Shown here piece after piece: positions 1 through 7,650 of a DNA stretch of 35,697 nt; position 1 is the first letter of the stretch, and every line of letters begins with the position of its first letter. Where the stretch lies: positions 1 through 35,697 of the forward strand of contig JAQXNW010000006.1 of NCBI GenBank assembly GCA_029098205.1, in the 5' to 3' direction. Position numbers and translations under genes: made by a program. The DNA is from Eubacteriales bacterium (GTDB taxonomy: Bacteria; Bacillota; Clostridia; Peptostreptococcales; Anaerovoracaceae). Below the pieces are notes generated by a model. The model was not told where the DNA came from, did no database searches, and was given only the letters and a program-made list of their open reading frames with translations.

Positions 1-270
1 CTTGGCGACAAGAGTTCCATCATGGACAATGCCCGCAGCATCTTCGGCACTCCGCACAAGAAGACGCCTGCTGAGGAACGCCTGGCAGAGCTTCGTGATA
101 CCTGGTCTGAAAGCTGGCAGGAAATTTACGACCGCGTCCTAATAGAAGGCGAAACGGTTGTCAGCATTGCCCGTGAGCGCGGCGTTAATGAATCTGCAGT
201 CAGGAAAACTGTCCGGAAAATCCATGCGGCGATTGCTGCCGATCCGGTACTTCAAAAATTAATGAAGTAG
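1..270 (+). CDS. Sigma-70 region 4-like HTH protein, 5' end outside window
   Basis: The reading frame is open from base 1 with no stop before the first ATG at 22, so the gene probably begins upstream of the window. The visible 89 residues end in a helix-turn-helix typical of sigma-70 region 4 or phage ArpU-like regulators: 'GETVVSIARERGVNESAVRKTVRKI' type spacing, with a first helix around VVSIARERG and a recognition helix around NESAVRKTVRK. A role in transcription control of the phage-like genes that follow is inferred. A rho-independent terminator begins 34 bases after the stop, so this gene ends its transcription unit. If ATG 22 is the true start the protein is 82 aa, but no good ribosome binding site precedes it. 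Confidence 0.6.
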   Translation, partial: LGDKSSIMDNARSIFGTPHKKTPAEERLAELRDTWSESWQEIYDRVLIEGETVVSIARERGVNESAVRKTVRKIHAAIAADPVLQKLMK

Positions 271-301
271 GGGTACGGATTTGCCCCGGAACCTTTGACG
301 G

Positions 302-338
302 AAGACTCAGGAGGAATTTTCACCTCCTGAGTCTTTTT
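302..338 (+). terminator. Rho-independent terminator
   Basis: A 13-bp perfect stem (302-314 with 323-335) with an 8-base loop is followed by a T run at 334-338. It separates the sigma-like gene from the next transcription unit, whose ribosome binding site starts only a few bases later at 341. The close packing means the downstream genes must be reached by readthrough or by a promoter not recognised here. Confidence 0.85.
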
Positions 339-356
339 GGAAAGGAGGAACGATGC

Positions 357-776
357 ATGTCAATAAGAAATTCTGAAGGTTATCCTGACCCGACAGCATA
401 TCAGGCGCTGAAAAACGTCTCTGCTCATAAGTTCATGCCAGTTGTCTACGTCTGCAGTCCGTATTCCGGTGATGTTGAAGTAAACGTCATGAACACAAGG
501 CGCTACTGCCGCTTTGCTGTCGATCAGGGATGTATTCCGATTGCGCCGCACCTACTGCTTCCGCAGTTCATGCGCGACAACGATCCGGCAGAACATGGTC
601 TCGCCATTTTCATGGATCTGGTCCTGCTCAGTAAGTGTGCAGAGCTCTGGGTATTCGGAGACCGGGTCTCAACCGGTATGGGAATCGAAATTACAAAAGC
701 AAAACAAAAGAACATGACTATCCGGCACTTCACGTCGGGATGCAAGGAGGTAACGAAATGTACGAAACAAAACTGA
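357..776 (+). CDS. DUF4406-like phage protein (nucleoside deoxyribosyltransferase-like fold)
   Basis: The 139-aa protein contains the signature of the DUF4406/DUF7768 group of phage and mobile-element proteins: a beta strand then CSPYSGD (residues about 33-39), a helix with N-x-x-x-A/TRRYCRFAVDQG, the strand PIAPHLLLPQF, and later ELWVFGDRVSTGMGIEI. The fold is related to nucleoside 2-deoxyribosyltransferases, but the substrate of these phage proteins is not established. The start is set by AAAGGAGG at 341-348, spaced 8 bases from ATG 357; an out-of-frame ATG lies at 353. The last 19 bases overlap the start of the next gene, so the two are probably translationally coupled. Confidence 0.7.
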   Translation: MSIRNSEGYPDPTAYQALKNVSAHKFMPVVYVCSPYSGDVEVNVMNTRRYCRFAVDQGCIPIAPHLLLPQFMRDNDPAEHGLAIFMDLVLLSKCAELWVFGDRVSTGMGIEITKAKQKNMTIRHFTSGCKEVTKCTKQN

Positions 777-1087
777 GCACCAGAAAAGTGAATGGCAAGG
801 AAATCGAGACCTGGGAGCGCGAAATCTATGACGCAAACATTCTCTCCGTTGAAGCCGGAACAAATGGCTATCAGGGGGGTGACACCGGCCATGGCAGCCG
901 CACCTATATTCGCATCTCCGATGAAGGCGGCACGGACATCACAGCCAGAGCCATCACTGATCGTTTTGGAGATACGCATGGTGTGGAAATCGCACTGGGT
1001 GGTGATTCTGAACTCTCCACCATTATCGAAGCCATGAAATTTGCCACCAAGGTCCTCGAGGATCAGATCAAGGAGGCTGAGATATGA
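758..1087 (+). CDS. Small phage-associated hypothetical protein
   Basis: This 109-aa protein is not recognised. ATG 758 is chosen because AAGGAGG lies at 744-750 with a 7-base gap; longer in-frame starts upstream would run deep into the preceding gene. The protein is mixed alpha/beta and acidic, with a central glycine-rich stretch (NGYQGGDTGHGSRTY) followed by a strand-rich part and a C-terminal helix. It starts inside the DUF4406-like gene and its stop overlaps the start of the VapE-like gene by 4 bases (ATGA), so all three look like one operon. It may be an accessory of the replication module, but that rests on position only. Confidence 0.65.
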   Translation: MYETKLSTRKVNGKEIETWEREIYDANILSVEAGTNGYQGGDTGHGSRTYIRISDEGGTDITARAITDRFGDTHGVEIALGGDSELSTIIEAMKFATKVLEDQIKEAEI

Positions 1088-3441
1088 AGATCTCCCTCGG
1101 AAACAGCCACAAAGAAACCCACTGGAAAAACGCGGACATCAGCTGGGATGCCTTTAACAAGCGCGTCCAAAGCACCATCATCACCACGGAGACCGTGGAA
1201 GAATTCAGGAAGATGACGAAGGCCCAGCAGGCCGATATCAAGGATGTCGGCGGATATGTCTTCGGACACTTAAGCGGCGGCAGGCGGAAGAAAAAGCACG
1301 TCCTCTGCCGCTCCGCCGTCACGCTGGACATGGACTACGGCACGCCCGGTATCTGGGACAACTGTCTGGCCAAACAGCCCTACCGGTTATGCGCCTACAG
1401 CACGCACAAGCATGCGCCAGACCATCCGAGGCTCCGTATCATCATCCCGCTCTCCCGTGAGGTCAGTGAAGCGGAATACCCCGCCCTCGGCAGGATGATC
1501 GCCAAGGATATTGGCATCGACCTGTTCGATGACTCCACCTACGAGGCCCACCGCCTGATGTACTGGCCGAGTACCAGCAGCAATGGGGTGTTCTTCTATA
1601 AGGCGAAAGACGGCCCGGAACTGAATCCGGACGAATACCTCTCCCGCTACGATGACTGGCAGGATGAGTCCACTTGGCCGTTATCTTCCAGACAGTCAGC
1701 CATCAAGTGCCACGGCACGAAGGAGATGGCCGATCCGCTGACGAAGCCGGGGATCATCGGTGTCTTCTGCCGCGCTTACCCCATGACGGAAGCCATCGGC
1801 ACGTTTCTCTCTGATATCTACGTGCCTTCTTCAACGGAAGGACGATACGACTATGTTACGGGCGAGGCCGCTGCCGGCGTTGTGATCTATGATGACAAGT
1901 TCGCGTACAGCCATCACGCCACCGATCCGGTCTGCGGGAAGCTCCTGAACGCGTTCGACCTGGTACGGCTCCATAAGTTTGCGGAGCTTGATGACAACTG
2001 TCCAGAAGACGCGCCGGTCACGAAGCTGCCATCCTATAAGGCCATGTCGGAACTGGCTCTTTCCGATGCAAACGTCAAATCCCTGCTGGCAAAGGAGCGG
2101 AAAGCCGAGGCCAATGCGGACTTCACGGACGGGAGCTGGCAGGGGCAGCTCACCTATGACAGGGCCGGGAATCTTCAGAACACCCTCCGGAACCTGATAC
2201 TGGTCCTGGAGCATGACGAGAACCTGAAAGCCATCGTCTTCAACCAGCAGCTCGACGGCATGGAGATCAAAGGCGAGGTTCCGTGGAAGCACCCGTCCAA
2301 ATTCTGGAGGGATGCCGATGACGCGCAGCTGGTGAGCTATATCGATACGAACTACGGCACTTTCTCACAGCGGAACTATCAGATCGCCGTAGCAAAAGTC
2401 GCCGATGACCGTTCCTACCATCCGATCAGGGAATATCTGAAAAGCCTGCCGGGCTGGGACGGAATCCCGCGCGCGGATACGCTCCTGATCAACTATCTCG
2501 GTGCGGACAACAACGACTATGTAAAGGCGGTGACAAGGAAGACGCTCTGTGCCGCTGTCTGCTGTGTCCTGAATCCCGGTTGTAAGTTTGACTCCATGCT
2601 GGTTTTAAACGGTCCGCAGGGAATCGGCAAATCGACGCTGATCGCAAAGCTGGCGGGCGAGTGGTTCTCCGACTCTTTAAGCCTTAATGACACGAAGGAC
2701 AAGACCGCTGCCGAAAAGCTGCAGGGCTACTGGATTCTTGAAATCGGCGAACTGGCAGGCCTTCGGAAAGCCGAGGTGGAAACGCTCCGCTCTTTTCTAT
2801 CCCGCCAGAACGACATCTACTGGGCGTCCTTCGGCAGAAGGCCGACGCCGCACCTGCGCCAATGCGTGTTCTTCAGAACGACCAACGCGGAAAGCGGCTA
2901 CCTTCGCGATACGACCGGGAATCGCCGTTTCTGGCCGGTAAAAACACCAGGCGGGACGGACAGACATTCATGGGAAATCGACAGGCAAGAGATTGACCAG
3001 ATCTGGGCTGAGGTTTTGGAAGACGTCTATCAAGGCGAGAAACTCTATCTTGATTCCAGCCTTCTGGACTTTGCGGCCACGCAGCAGCGCGATGCCCTTG
3101 AGTCGGATGAACGCGAAGGCATCGTCCGAGAGTATCTCACGCAAAAACTCCCGGATAACTGGGATGCCATGACGCTCTATGAACGCAGGAACTTCTTAAA
3201 CGGCGAGTCTGAATTCGGCGGAGGGAAGCTCACGGGCACCAGGGTCCGCACCAGAGTTTCCAATATGGAGGTCTGGTGCGAATGCTTCGGGAAGGATCGC
3301 GCCGATCTCTCCATATCGGAAGGCAACCGGATCAAGGGCATCCTGATCAAGCTCGGATGGCACCGCTACGAAAAGAAGGTGCGTCTTCCCATTTACGGGG
3401 CGCAGTGGGTCTACGTCCCGGACGGGGAAAACAGCCCGTGA
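1084..3441 (+). CDS. Primase/VapE-family helicase-like protein (phage replication)
   Basis: The 785-aa protein combines two parts. The N-terminal 200 residues resemble an archaeo-eukaryotic-type primase: acidic pair LDMDYG at 81-86, YSTHKH at 105-110, then a strand RLRIIIPL. The C-terminal half is the virulence-associated E (VapE, PF05272) P-loop ATPase: Walker A GPQGIGKST at 510-518, a Walker B-like strand WILEIGEL near 550, and the hallmark TGNRRFWPV near 613. Such proteins prime and unwind DNA in Firmicutes prophages and satellite elements. The start overlaps the upstream stop by 4 bases (ATGA) and follows CAAGGAGG-like sequence. Length is normal for the family, so it looks intact even though the module downstream is lost. 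Confidence 0.85.
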   Translation: MKISLGNSHKETHWKNADISWDAFNKRVQSTIITTETVEEFRKMTKAQQADIKDVGGYVFGHLSGGRRKKKHVLCRSAVTLDMDYGTPGIWDNCLAKQPYRLCAYSTHKHAPDHPRLRIIIPLSREVSEAEYPALGRMIAKDIGIDLFDDSTYEAHRLMYWPSTSSNGVFFYKAKDGPELNPDEYLSRYDDWQDESTWPLSSRQSAIKCHGTKEMADPLTKPGIIGVFCRAYPMTEAIGTFLSDIYVPSSTEGRYDYVTGEAAAGVVIYDDKFAYSHHATDPVCGKLLNAFDLVRLHKFAELDDNCPEDAPVTKLPSYKAMSELALSDANVKSLLAKERKAEANADFTDGSWQGQLTYDRAGNLQNTLRNLILVLEHDENLKAIVFNQQLDGMEIKGEVPWKHPSKFWRDADDAQLVSYIDTNYGTFSQRNYQIAVAKVADDRSYHPIREYLKSLPGWDGIPRADTLLINYLGADNNDYVKAVTRKTLCAAVCCVLNPGCKFDSMLVLNGPQGIGKSTLIAKLAGEWFSDSLSLNDTKDKTAAEKLQGYWILEIGELAGLRKAEVETLRSFLSRQNDIYWASFGRRPTPHLRQCVFFRTTNAESGYLRDTTGNRRFWPVKTPGGTDRHSWEIDRQEIDQIWAEVLEDVYQGEKLYLDSSLLDFAATQQRDALESDEREGIVREYLTQKLPDNWDAMTLYERRNFLNGESEFGGGKLTGTRVRTRVSNMEVWCECFGKDRADLSISEGNRIKGILIKLGWHRYEKKVRLPIYGAQWVYVPDGENSP

Positions 3442-3460
3442 CCTGTTCCACTCATGCCCG

Positions 3461-3535
3461 GACTGGAACAGCGGAACCGGAACAGAAATGTTCCGTTCCA
3501 GTCTGAACCATTCTGGAACAGGAAATCCGGAACAC
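3461..3535 (+). repeat. GGAAC/GTTCC repeat cluster with long hairpin
   Basis: Just after the VapE-like stop, the motif GGAAC or its complement occurs about eight times in 75 bases. GACTGGAAC at 3461-3469 pairs perfectly with GTTCCAGTC at 3495-3503, with a second GGAAC/GTTCC pairing inside. There is no T run, so it is not a simple terminator. It lies directly before the junction with the IS66 remnant. It could be the start of a lost downstream gene with repetitive coding, a replication or packaging site, or a transcript structure. Confidence 0.6.
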
Positions 3536-3543
3536 GAAAAACA

Positions 3544-3897
3544 TCAGATTCGATGAACCTTCTTCACGGTCTGTTTTTGCGTTGTGCAAAGTCCTTCCGT
3601 CAGCCATCGGAACTGCTGGGCGGTCATCTTTTCCACATCGGATCGGTCCCGCGGCCACCGGAATTTTCCATCTTCCAGACGTTTGTACAGCAGAAGAAAT
3701 CCATCTCTTTCCCAGAGCAATCCTTTAATTCTGTCTGCTCTTCTTCCGCAAAAGAGAAACAGTGTCCTTTCCGTGAATGGATTCAGATTCGTTTCCGACT
3801 GTATGATCCCGGCGAGACTGTCGATACCATATCTCAGGTCTGTGTATCCGCAGGCGATATATACCGTTATCTGATCGGTATGAAGATCATTAAACAT
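3544..3897 (-). CDS. tnpB: IS66 accessory protein TnpB (Orf2)
   Basis: The 117-aa protein matches the IS66 TnpB family: ACGYTDLRYGIDSLAGII near residues 15-32, a middle FLFCGRRADRIKGLLWERDGFLLLYKRLE, and the tail W-P-R-D ... LTAQQ-type FRWLTEGL. TnpB proteins accompany TnpC in IS66 transposition; their biochemical role is not firmly known. Length is near the family's usual 115-120, so the protein may be complete, although its last residues (KKVHRI) lie right at the element's broken edge. It starts 10 bases after tnpA. Confidence 0.88.
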   Translation of the reverse strand: MFNDLHTDQITVYIACGYTDLRYGIDSLAGIIQSETNLNPFTERTLFLFCGRRADRIKGLLWERDGFLLLYKRLEDGKFRWPRDRSDVEKMTAQQFRWLTEGLCTTQKQTVKKVHRI

Positions 3898-3907
3898 TAC
3901 TCAGTAC

Positions 3908-4255
3908 CTACAGAATCGTTCTGACCTGGCTGACTGGAGCGTCATAAGGAAGCTTAAGCGTTGCCTTATCAAAGTAAATGACAATGCAGGATTCAGTGGC
4001 AGGCTCATCCGTTGCTTCCTGCATTTCTGTTTCCTGCTGCAAAGAAGGCGCAACCATGACAAATCTTGACGGTTCCTCGTCATTATGCTGTTCATATTCC
4101 TTCGCGGCATGCCGCACGCGAGTACAGCGATAACTAAACGTATTGATGTTAATGCCGTGAATCTCGCACCATTGTTTTCTGGTCAGCCGGCTGTTCTGGC
4201 AATCGACCATATCCGATGCCCATTGCTGTAACCTCATTTTTTCAAAAACATCCAT
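3908..4255 (-). CDS. tnpA: IS66 protein TnpA (Orf1)
   Basis: The protein is about 115 aa and has the small IS66 TnpA layout: an N-terminal helix-turn-helix (LTRKQWCEIHGININTFSYR, roughly residues 23-42), a charged linker, and a C-terminal strand segment ESCIVIYFDKATLKL. ATG at 4255 is preferred because AAGGTGG sits about 7 bases upstream; a GTG two codons earlier is too close to that site. It probably binds the element's ends or regulates its genes. The tnpC partner is missing. Confidence 0.8.
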   Translation of the reverse strand: MDVFEKMRLQQWASDMVDCQNSRLTRKQWCEIHGININTFSYRCTRVRHAAKEYEQHNDEEPSRFVMVAPSLQQETEMQEATDEPATESCIVIYFDKATLKLPYDAPVSQVRTIL

Positions 4256-4375
4256 ATTCACACCACCTTGTAAATTTCGGTCAAATTTTGTTGACCATAT
4301 TTTACAAGATTTTAGAGTGTGGTGGTAGACACGTGCTATTTACCGCTTACGAACGATCTGGAAAAATAAGCGGAT

Positions 4376-4522
4376 ATGTTCTATGAACCTGAGGAAGAGG
4401 CGCACCGGATGTGCATCGGTGAGGTTCTGAAAAGCAGCCCGTTTAATCCCCTGTCTTTTTCAATAATCCCTTCTACTGGAAACCAATTAGAAATCGATAT
4501 CTTTTCCGGTCAGATCTTTTGA
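4376..4522 (+). other. Unassigned stretch with a 48-codon open frame
   Basis: Between the IS66 tip and the restriction partner is about 135 bases of unassigned DNA. On the plus strand an ATG at 4376 opens a 48-codon frame beginning MFYEPEEEAHR that runs antisense into the end of the downstream gene. No ribosome binding site is visible and no family is recognised. It may be the broken end of a gene disrupted when the IS66 element or the restriction pair arrived. It is most likely not expressed. Confidence 0.2.
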
Positions 4523-5131
4523 GGTTCCATAGCCTTTTTCCAAAATAATCAGGTCCGAATTTACCTTGAATAAATCGCGGACATCAAAAACGGCGAACGT
4601 GGAGGGGTTGTCTCCTGCATATTTTTTGTTTCGCTGTAGTCCTCCAATCAGAATGCCGTTCCTGAATTCCGACTGCCTGCTGTTTCCGACGGCGATTTTT
4701 CCTTCATCGACTAGAAGGGAAAAACGGCGTAAATCAATGACAGCCAGTTTGACAAAGCGGTTATTTCTGGTGATCTGCTCAGCATCCTTTGTATCCGTAT
4801 CCGCGATTCCATAGATCATATAATCCGCGGTTATCTTAAACCATTCGCTGTTTTTCCGATCCTCTGTATTATCCGGATAGGTGTAACGGAAAGTTATGTC
4901 ATTGTAGCGCGCATAGGACTGTCTTCGGAATCTTTCCTGAACGGTGCGGTGGTGGCCGCCGACTAAGATATAGTAGTCAATTCCATCCGTTAAATCGGCG
5001 TTTCGTCGGTAATCCTCATCCCGGACATTGTCTAATTCCCACCCAAGATATTGATAGACCTTGGGCGCAATATTGCTGTGCACCGCGTCGGAAAATTTTC
5101 TGCGGTCGGGATAGCGTTTAAAATCTGCCAT
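4487..5131 (-). CDS. Putative restriction endonuclease partner of EcoRI-family methylase
   Basis: This 214-aa protein is not firmly recognised. It begins 57 bases after the methyltransferase and is preceded by AAGGAG, so it is very likely cotranscribed. Visible features that could fit a PD-(D/E)XK nuclease are DGIDYYI (D52), 13 residues, then TVQERFR (Q65-E66-R67), then a strand-rich SEWFKITADYMIYGI near 96-109. This acidic residue followed by Q/E-x-R/K on the next strand is the common core of that superfamily, but the assignment is mine and untested. The position beside a Type II-like methylase supports a cognate restriction role. It may equally be a specificity or control protein. Confidence 0.55.
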   Translation of the reverse strand: MADFKRYPDRRKFSDAVHSNIAPKVYQYLGWELDNVRDEDYRRNADLTDGIDYYILVGGHHRTVQERFRRQSYARYNDITFRYTYPDNTEDRKNSEWFKITADYMIYGIADTDTKDAEQITRNNRFVKLAVIDLRRFSLLVDEGKIAVGNSRQSEFRNGILIGGLQRNKKYAGDNPSTFAVFDVRDLFKVNSDLIILEKGYGTSKDLTGKDIDF

Positions 5132-5146
5132 TTCTCTTTCTCCTTG

Positions 5147-5188
5147 TAATAATTTTTTCGTATTATTTAATAATTTTTTCGTATTATT
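5147..5188. repeat. Exact 21-bp tandem repeat between methylase and partner gene
   Basis: Two perfect copies of a 21-bp AT-rich unit lie head to tail at 5147-5167 and 5168-5188, filling nearly the whole gap between the methyltransferase stop and the ribosome binding site of the next gene. Copy number change by slippage would alter the spacing or mRNA structure between the two genes, and a repeated operator for a regulator is also possible. Confidence 0.9.
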
Positions 5189-6349
5189 TTATTTCTTATT
5201 TCCGGAGTTTTCTGTCTTCGTGCGGGTGCCCTGCCGGACTCGAATGAAGATCCGCTTGTAAATCCGCTTCCCGTCCACCAGGCACTGTTTGACGCCGCCG
5301 GTAAATAATCCGTTCGAAAATCCGGTTCCTTCGGCTTCGTCCGCGCCTACAATCTCAAACTGATCGGGATTGTATTTCCCCATGAATGAAATCGGAACGC
5401 CCATGACTCCGCTGTAATCGCAAGGAATGTCCGATGTCCGGCTGACTTCGACCGCCTTGTAATTGTCGTAACGCGGGTACTCTTCGGGCGTGTATCTCTT
5501 TACTAGAGTTATTTTTTCATGCCGCTTTTTAAGGTCGAGATTCGTATACCAGCATACATTCCCGAACTTTGCCATCAAAGTGCCGTCGGATTTTATATAT
5601 GTGTTACTGCGGCCTTCCATATTCTCCGGAATGATGAACTCTTTCGGGTAAGAAGTGCCCAGCCACATCTCGTTATGCATCACCAGCGGAAAAACTTCTT
5701 TATATGTAATCGCGTTCTGGTTTCCGATGATGATAAATTTCTTATTATGGCTCATCAGGGCAGCGATGTATTCCCGGAACAAAGAGAAAGGAGGATTTGT
5801 CACGACAATGTCCGCTTCATCCATCAGCTTTAAGCATTCCGGAGACCGGAAGTCGCCGTTCCCTTCGAGTTCCGTGAGTTTGTTCCCGTCGATTCTGAAC
5901 AGTTGATCGATATCCAGTCTGTGAGCCGGCCGCCTGTCATCCGGCGGATCCTCACTGTCTTTTCTCTCTTCGTCCGGGCTGGCCGTATTATAACCGGGTG
6001 CATTAAGAATAGCTGCATCAGGAACAGCGGTCACCTCTGCCATATAGGCTGTATTCCGCAGGGATTCATCGTGGCTGTCCTTGTCGAATGGGGATAGCAG
6101 CAGCTTTCCGGCGGCCGGAGAACCGGCATAGCCGGTCGTAATTAATTTCCTGAGATGCAGCTTATGGAAATTCAGAACGAAATATTTGAAAAAATTGCTT
6201 TCAAAAGGATCATCACAGTTGCAGAGCACGGTTTTTCCGTCGAAATGATTTGAGTAGTGCTTCAGTTCTCTTTCGATATCGGGAAGGAGCGTGTAGAATT
6301 CATCCTTTTTCGCCCGCGCGGCCGTATTCAAACTTTCGTTTCCTGCCAT
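5189..6349 (-). CDS. EcoRI-family adenine-specific DNA methyltransferase
   Basis: The 386-aa protein has the layout of the EcoRI methylase family (PF13651): N-terminal AKKDEFYT (13-20), a DDPFESNF segment (46-53) near the cofactor pocket, and the catalytic amino-methyltransferase motif NPPF (185-188) within DIVVTNPPFSLFREY. The family transfers methyl from S-adenosylmethionine to adenine N6. A hydrophilic insert near 122-145 is rich in D, E and R. It is the first gene of a two-gene minus-strand unit with a putative nuclease. Base composition and codon use look less GC-rich than the chromosomal genes after 6600, in keeping with acquisition. A solitary phage or element methylase is the alternative reading. 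Confidence 0.85.
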   Translation of the reverse strand: MAGNESLNTAARAKKDEFYTLLPDIERELKHYSNHFDGKTVLCNCDDPFESNFFKYFVLNFHKLHLRKLITTGYAGSPAAGKLLLSPFDKDSHDESLRNTAYMAEVTAVPDAAILNAPGYNTASPDEERKDSEDPPDDRRPAHRLDIDQLFRIDGNKLTELEGNGDFRSPECLKLMDEADIVVTNPPFSLFREYIAALMSHNKKFIIIGNQNAITYKEVFPLVMHNEMWLGTSYPKEFIIPENMEGRSNTYIKSDGTLMAKFGNVCWYTNLDLKKRHEKITLVKRYTPEEYPRYDNYKAVEVSRTSDIPCDYSGVMGVPISFMGKYNPDQFEIVGADEAEGTGFSNGLFTGGVKQCLVDGKRIYKRIFIRVRQGTRTKTENSGNKK

Positions 6350-6444
6350 TCGTCCGTGATGACCTTTCTGCGGGAATTTGGGTAATTTACTTTCCTTTCC
6401 CGATCCTGCTGTCTTTTTCTTTGTCCTGGAGTTTCTATTTTGAA

Positions 6445-6450
6445 ATTATA
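6445..6450 (-). promoter_or_regulatory. Possible -10 element for the methylase operon
   Basis: On the minus strand a perfect TATAAT lies about 95 bases upstream of the methyltransferase start. No convincing -35 hexamer is found at 16-18 bases, so this is only a candidate. Confidence 0.3.
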
Positions 6451-6607
6451 CACTCTGGGTTTCAAAAAATCCCGGAAATTTGAAAAACGGATTTTTCAGC
6501 ATCTCCCTCTAATCTCATGAAGTTGCTGTCTCCGATCCGGGTATATTCGTGGTAAAATAAATATGTCTTGAGTTTTTTATTTGTATATAAGTATGAATGG
6601 AGAAATC

Positions 6608-7636
6608 ATGAGATACCCTGAATTTTTGAAACCCGGCGGCACAGTTTATTTTGTCGCGCCTTCCTTCGGGCTGGCTGATGAGAGCGGACGGGAAGGAATG
6701 GAGAGGAATAAGAGAAGGCTGGAGAGCGAGGGATACCGCGTCGTACTCGGGCCGAATGTATTTCGGGATGACGGCGTCGGAATCAGCAGCAAACCGGAGA
6801 ACTGCGCGCAGGAGCTTACGGATGCCTGGCTTTCAGAGGATCCGGGCGTTCTGGTATCGGTGAGCGGCGGAGAGCTGATGTGCGATGTGATTGAGAGGCT
6901 GGACTGGGAGAAAATCCGGGCGGGACGTCCGAAATGGTACATGGGATTCTCGGATAATACGAATATGACGTTCCTTTTAACGACGCTCTGCGATACCGCG
7001 TCCGTCTACGGACCGAACGGCGGAAGCTATGGAGCGGAGACTTTGTACCCGTCTCTTCTTGATGCCGCGGCGGTTCTCAAAGGAGAAAAGACAGAGGTTC
7101 ATAGCTACGGCGAATGGCAGATGATTGCGCGTTCGATCGACGGCGGGTGGCCGAAAAAACTCGGAATATTCCCGGATCATAAGCTCGTGCTTCATAATTA
7201 TCCGGAGAATGACATGAAATTCTCCGGACGGCTTCTCGGAGGATGCATCGATATTCTGAACGTTCTTCTTGGAACGGAGTACGACCGTGTTTCGGAATTT
7301 CTTGAAAAATATAAAGAAGACGGATTCATCTGGTTCCTGGAGTCGTGCGACCTTACGGTGCTCCAGATCCGGCGCTCGCTTTGGCAGATGAAGCATGCGG
7401 GCTGGTTTAAGTACGCGAAGGGATTTCTGATCGGAAGGCCGATGATTTTCGGAGAGTCAATTCTCGGCGTGGATCAATACAATGCGGTGACGGATATGCT
7501 CGGCGATCTGGATGTTCCGATTGTGATGGACGCGGATATCGGGCACCTTCCTCCGGCGATGCCTCTGATTACAGGATGCTTCGCGGATGCGGAAGTGCAC
7601 GGAAACGATCTTCGGGTGAAGATGACACTGAGATAG
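6608..7636 (+). CDS. S66 family LD-carboxypeptidase (LdcA/MccF-like)
   Basis: The protein belongs to peptidase family S66, which trims the terminal D-alanine from muropeptide tetrapeptides in peptidoglycan recycling, or cleaves microcin C-type amides (MccF). ATG 6608 is preferred over ATGs at 6581 and 6593 because GGAGA at 6599-6603 is spaced correctly; this gives 342 aa. Visible sites are the SGGE segment, the nucleophile region GFSDNT, WFLESCD with the probable catalytic glutamate, and IGHLPPAMPLITG with the probable catalytic histidine. There is no signal peptide, so it should act in the cytoplasm. The S66 family is clear; LdcA versus MccF activity is not resolved. The next gene follows after 14 bases. 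Confidence 0.8.
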   Translation: MRYPEFLKPGGTVYFVAPSFGLADESGREGMERNKRRLESEGYRVVLGPNVFRDDGVGISSKPENCAQELTDAWLSEDPGVLVSVSGGELMCDVIERLDWEKIRAGRPKWYMGFSDNTNMTFLLTTLCDTASVYGPNGGSYGAETLYPSLLDAAAVLKGEKTEVHSYGEWQMIARSIDGGWPKKLGIFPDHKLVLHNYPENDMKFSGRLLGGCIDILNVLLGTEYDRVSEFLEKYKEDGFIWFLESCDLTVLQIRRSLWQMKHAGWFKYAKGFLIGRPMIFGESILGVDQYNAVTDMLGDLDVPIVMDADIGHLPPAMPLITGCFADAEVHGNDLRVKMTLR

Positions 7637-7650
7637 GGATTTTGTTTGCA

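Larger units (their letters stand above)
3544..4350 (-). mobile_element. Truncated IS66-family insertion sequence
   Basis: The element is read on the minus strand. Its intact end is at 4350, where the minus strand begins GTAAGCGGTAAATAGC, the GTAA-type tip typical of IS66 terminal repeats. tnpA and tnpB follow in the usual order. The transposase gene tnpC and the second terminal repeat are absent: tnpB runs straight into phage-like GGAAC repeats. This is therefore a remnant, probably immobile unless helped in trans. Because only one end remains, the 8-bp target duplication expected for IS66 cannot be tested. Confidence 0.8.

Noticed and set aside
5147-5188. A CRISPR-like repeat
   Set aside because: The two units are directly adjacent with no spacer and there are only two copies; it is a simple tandem duplication.
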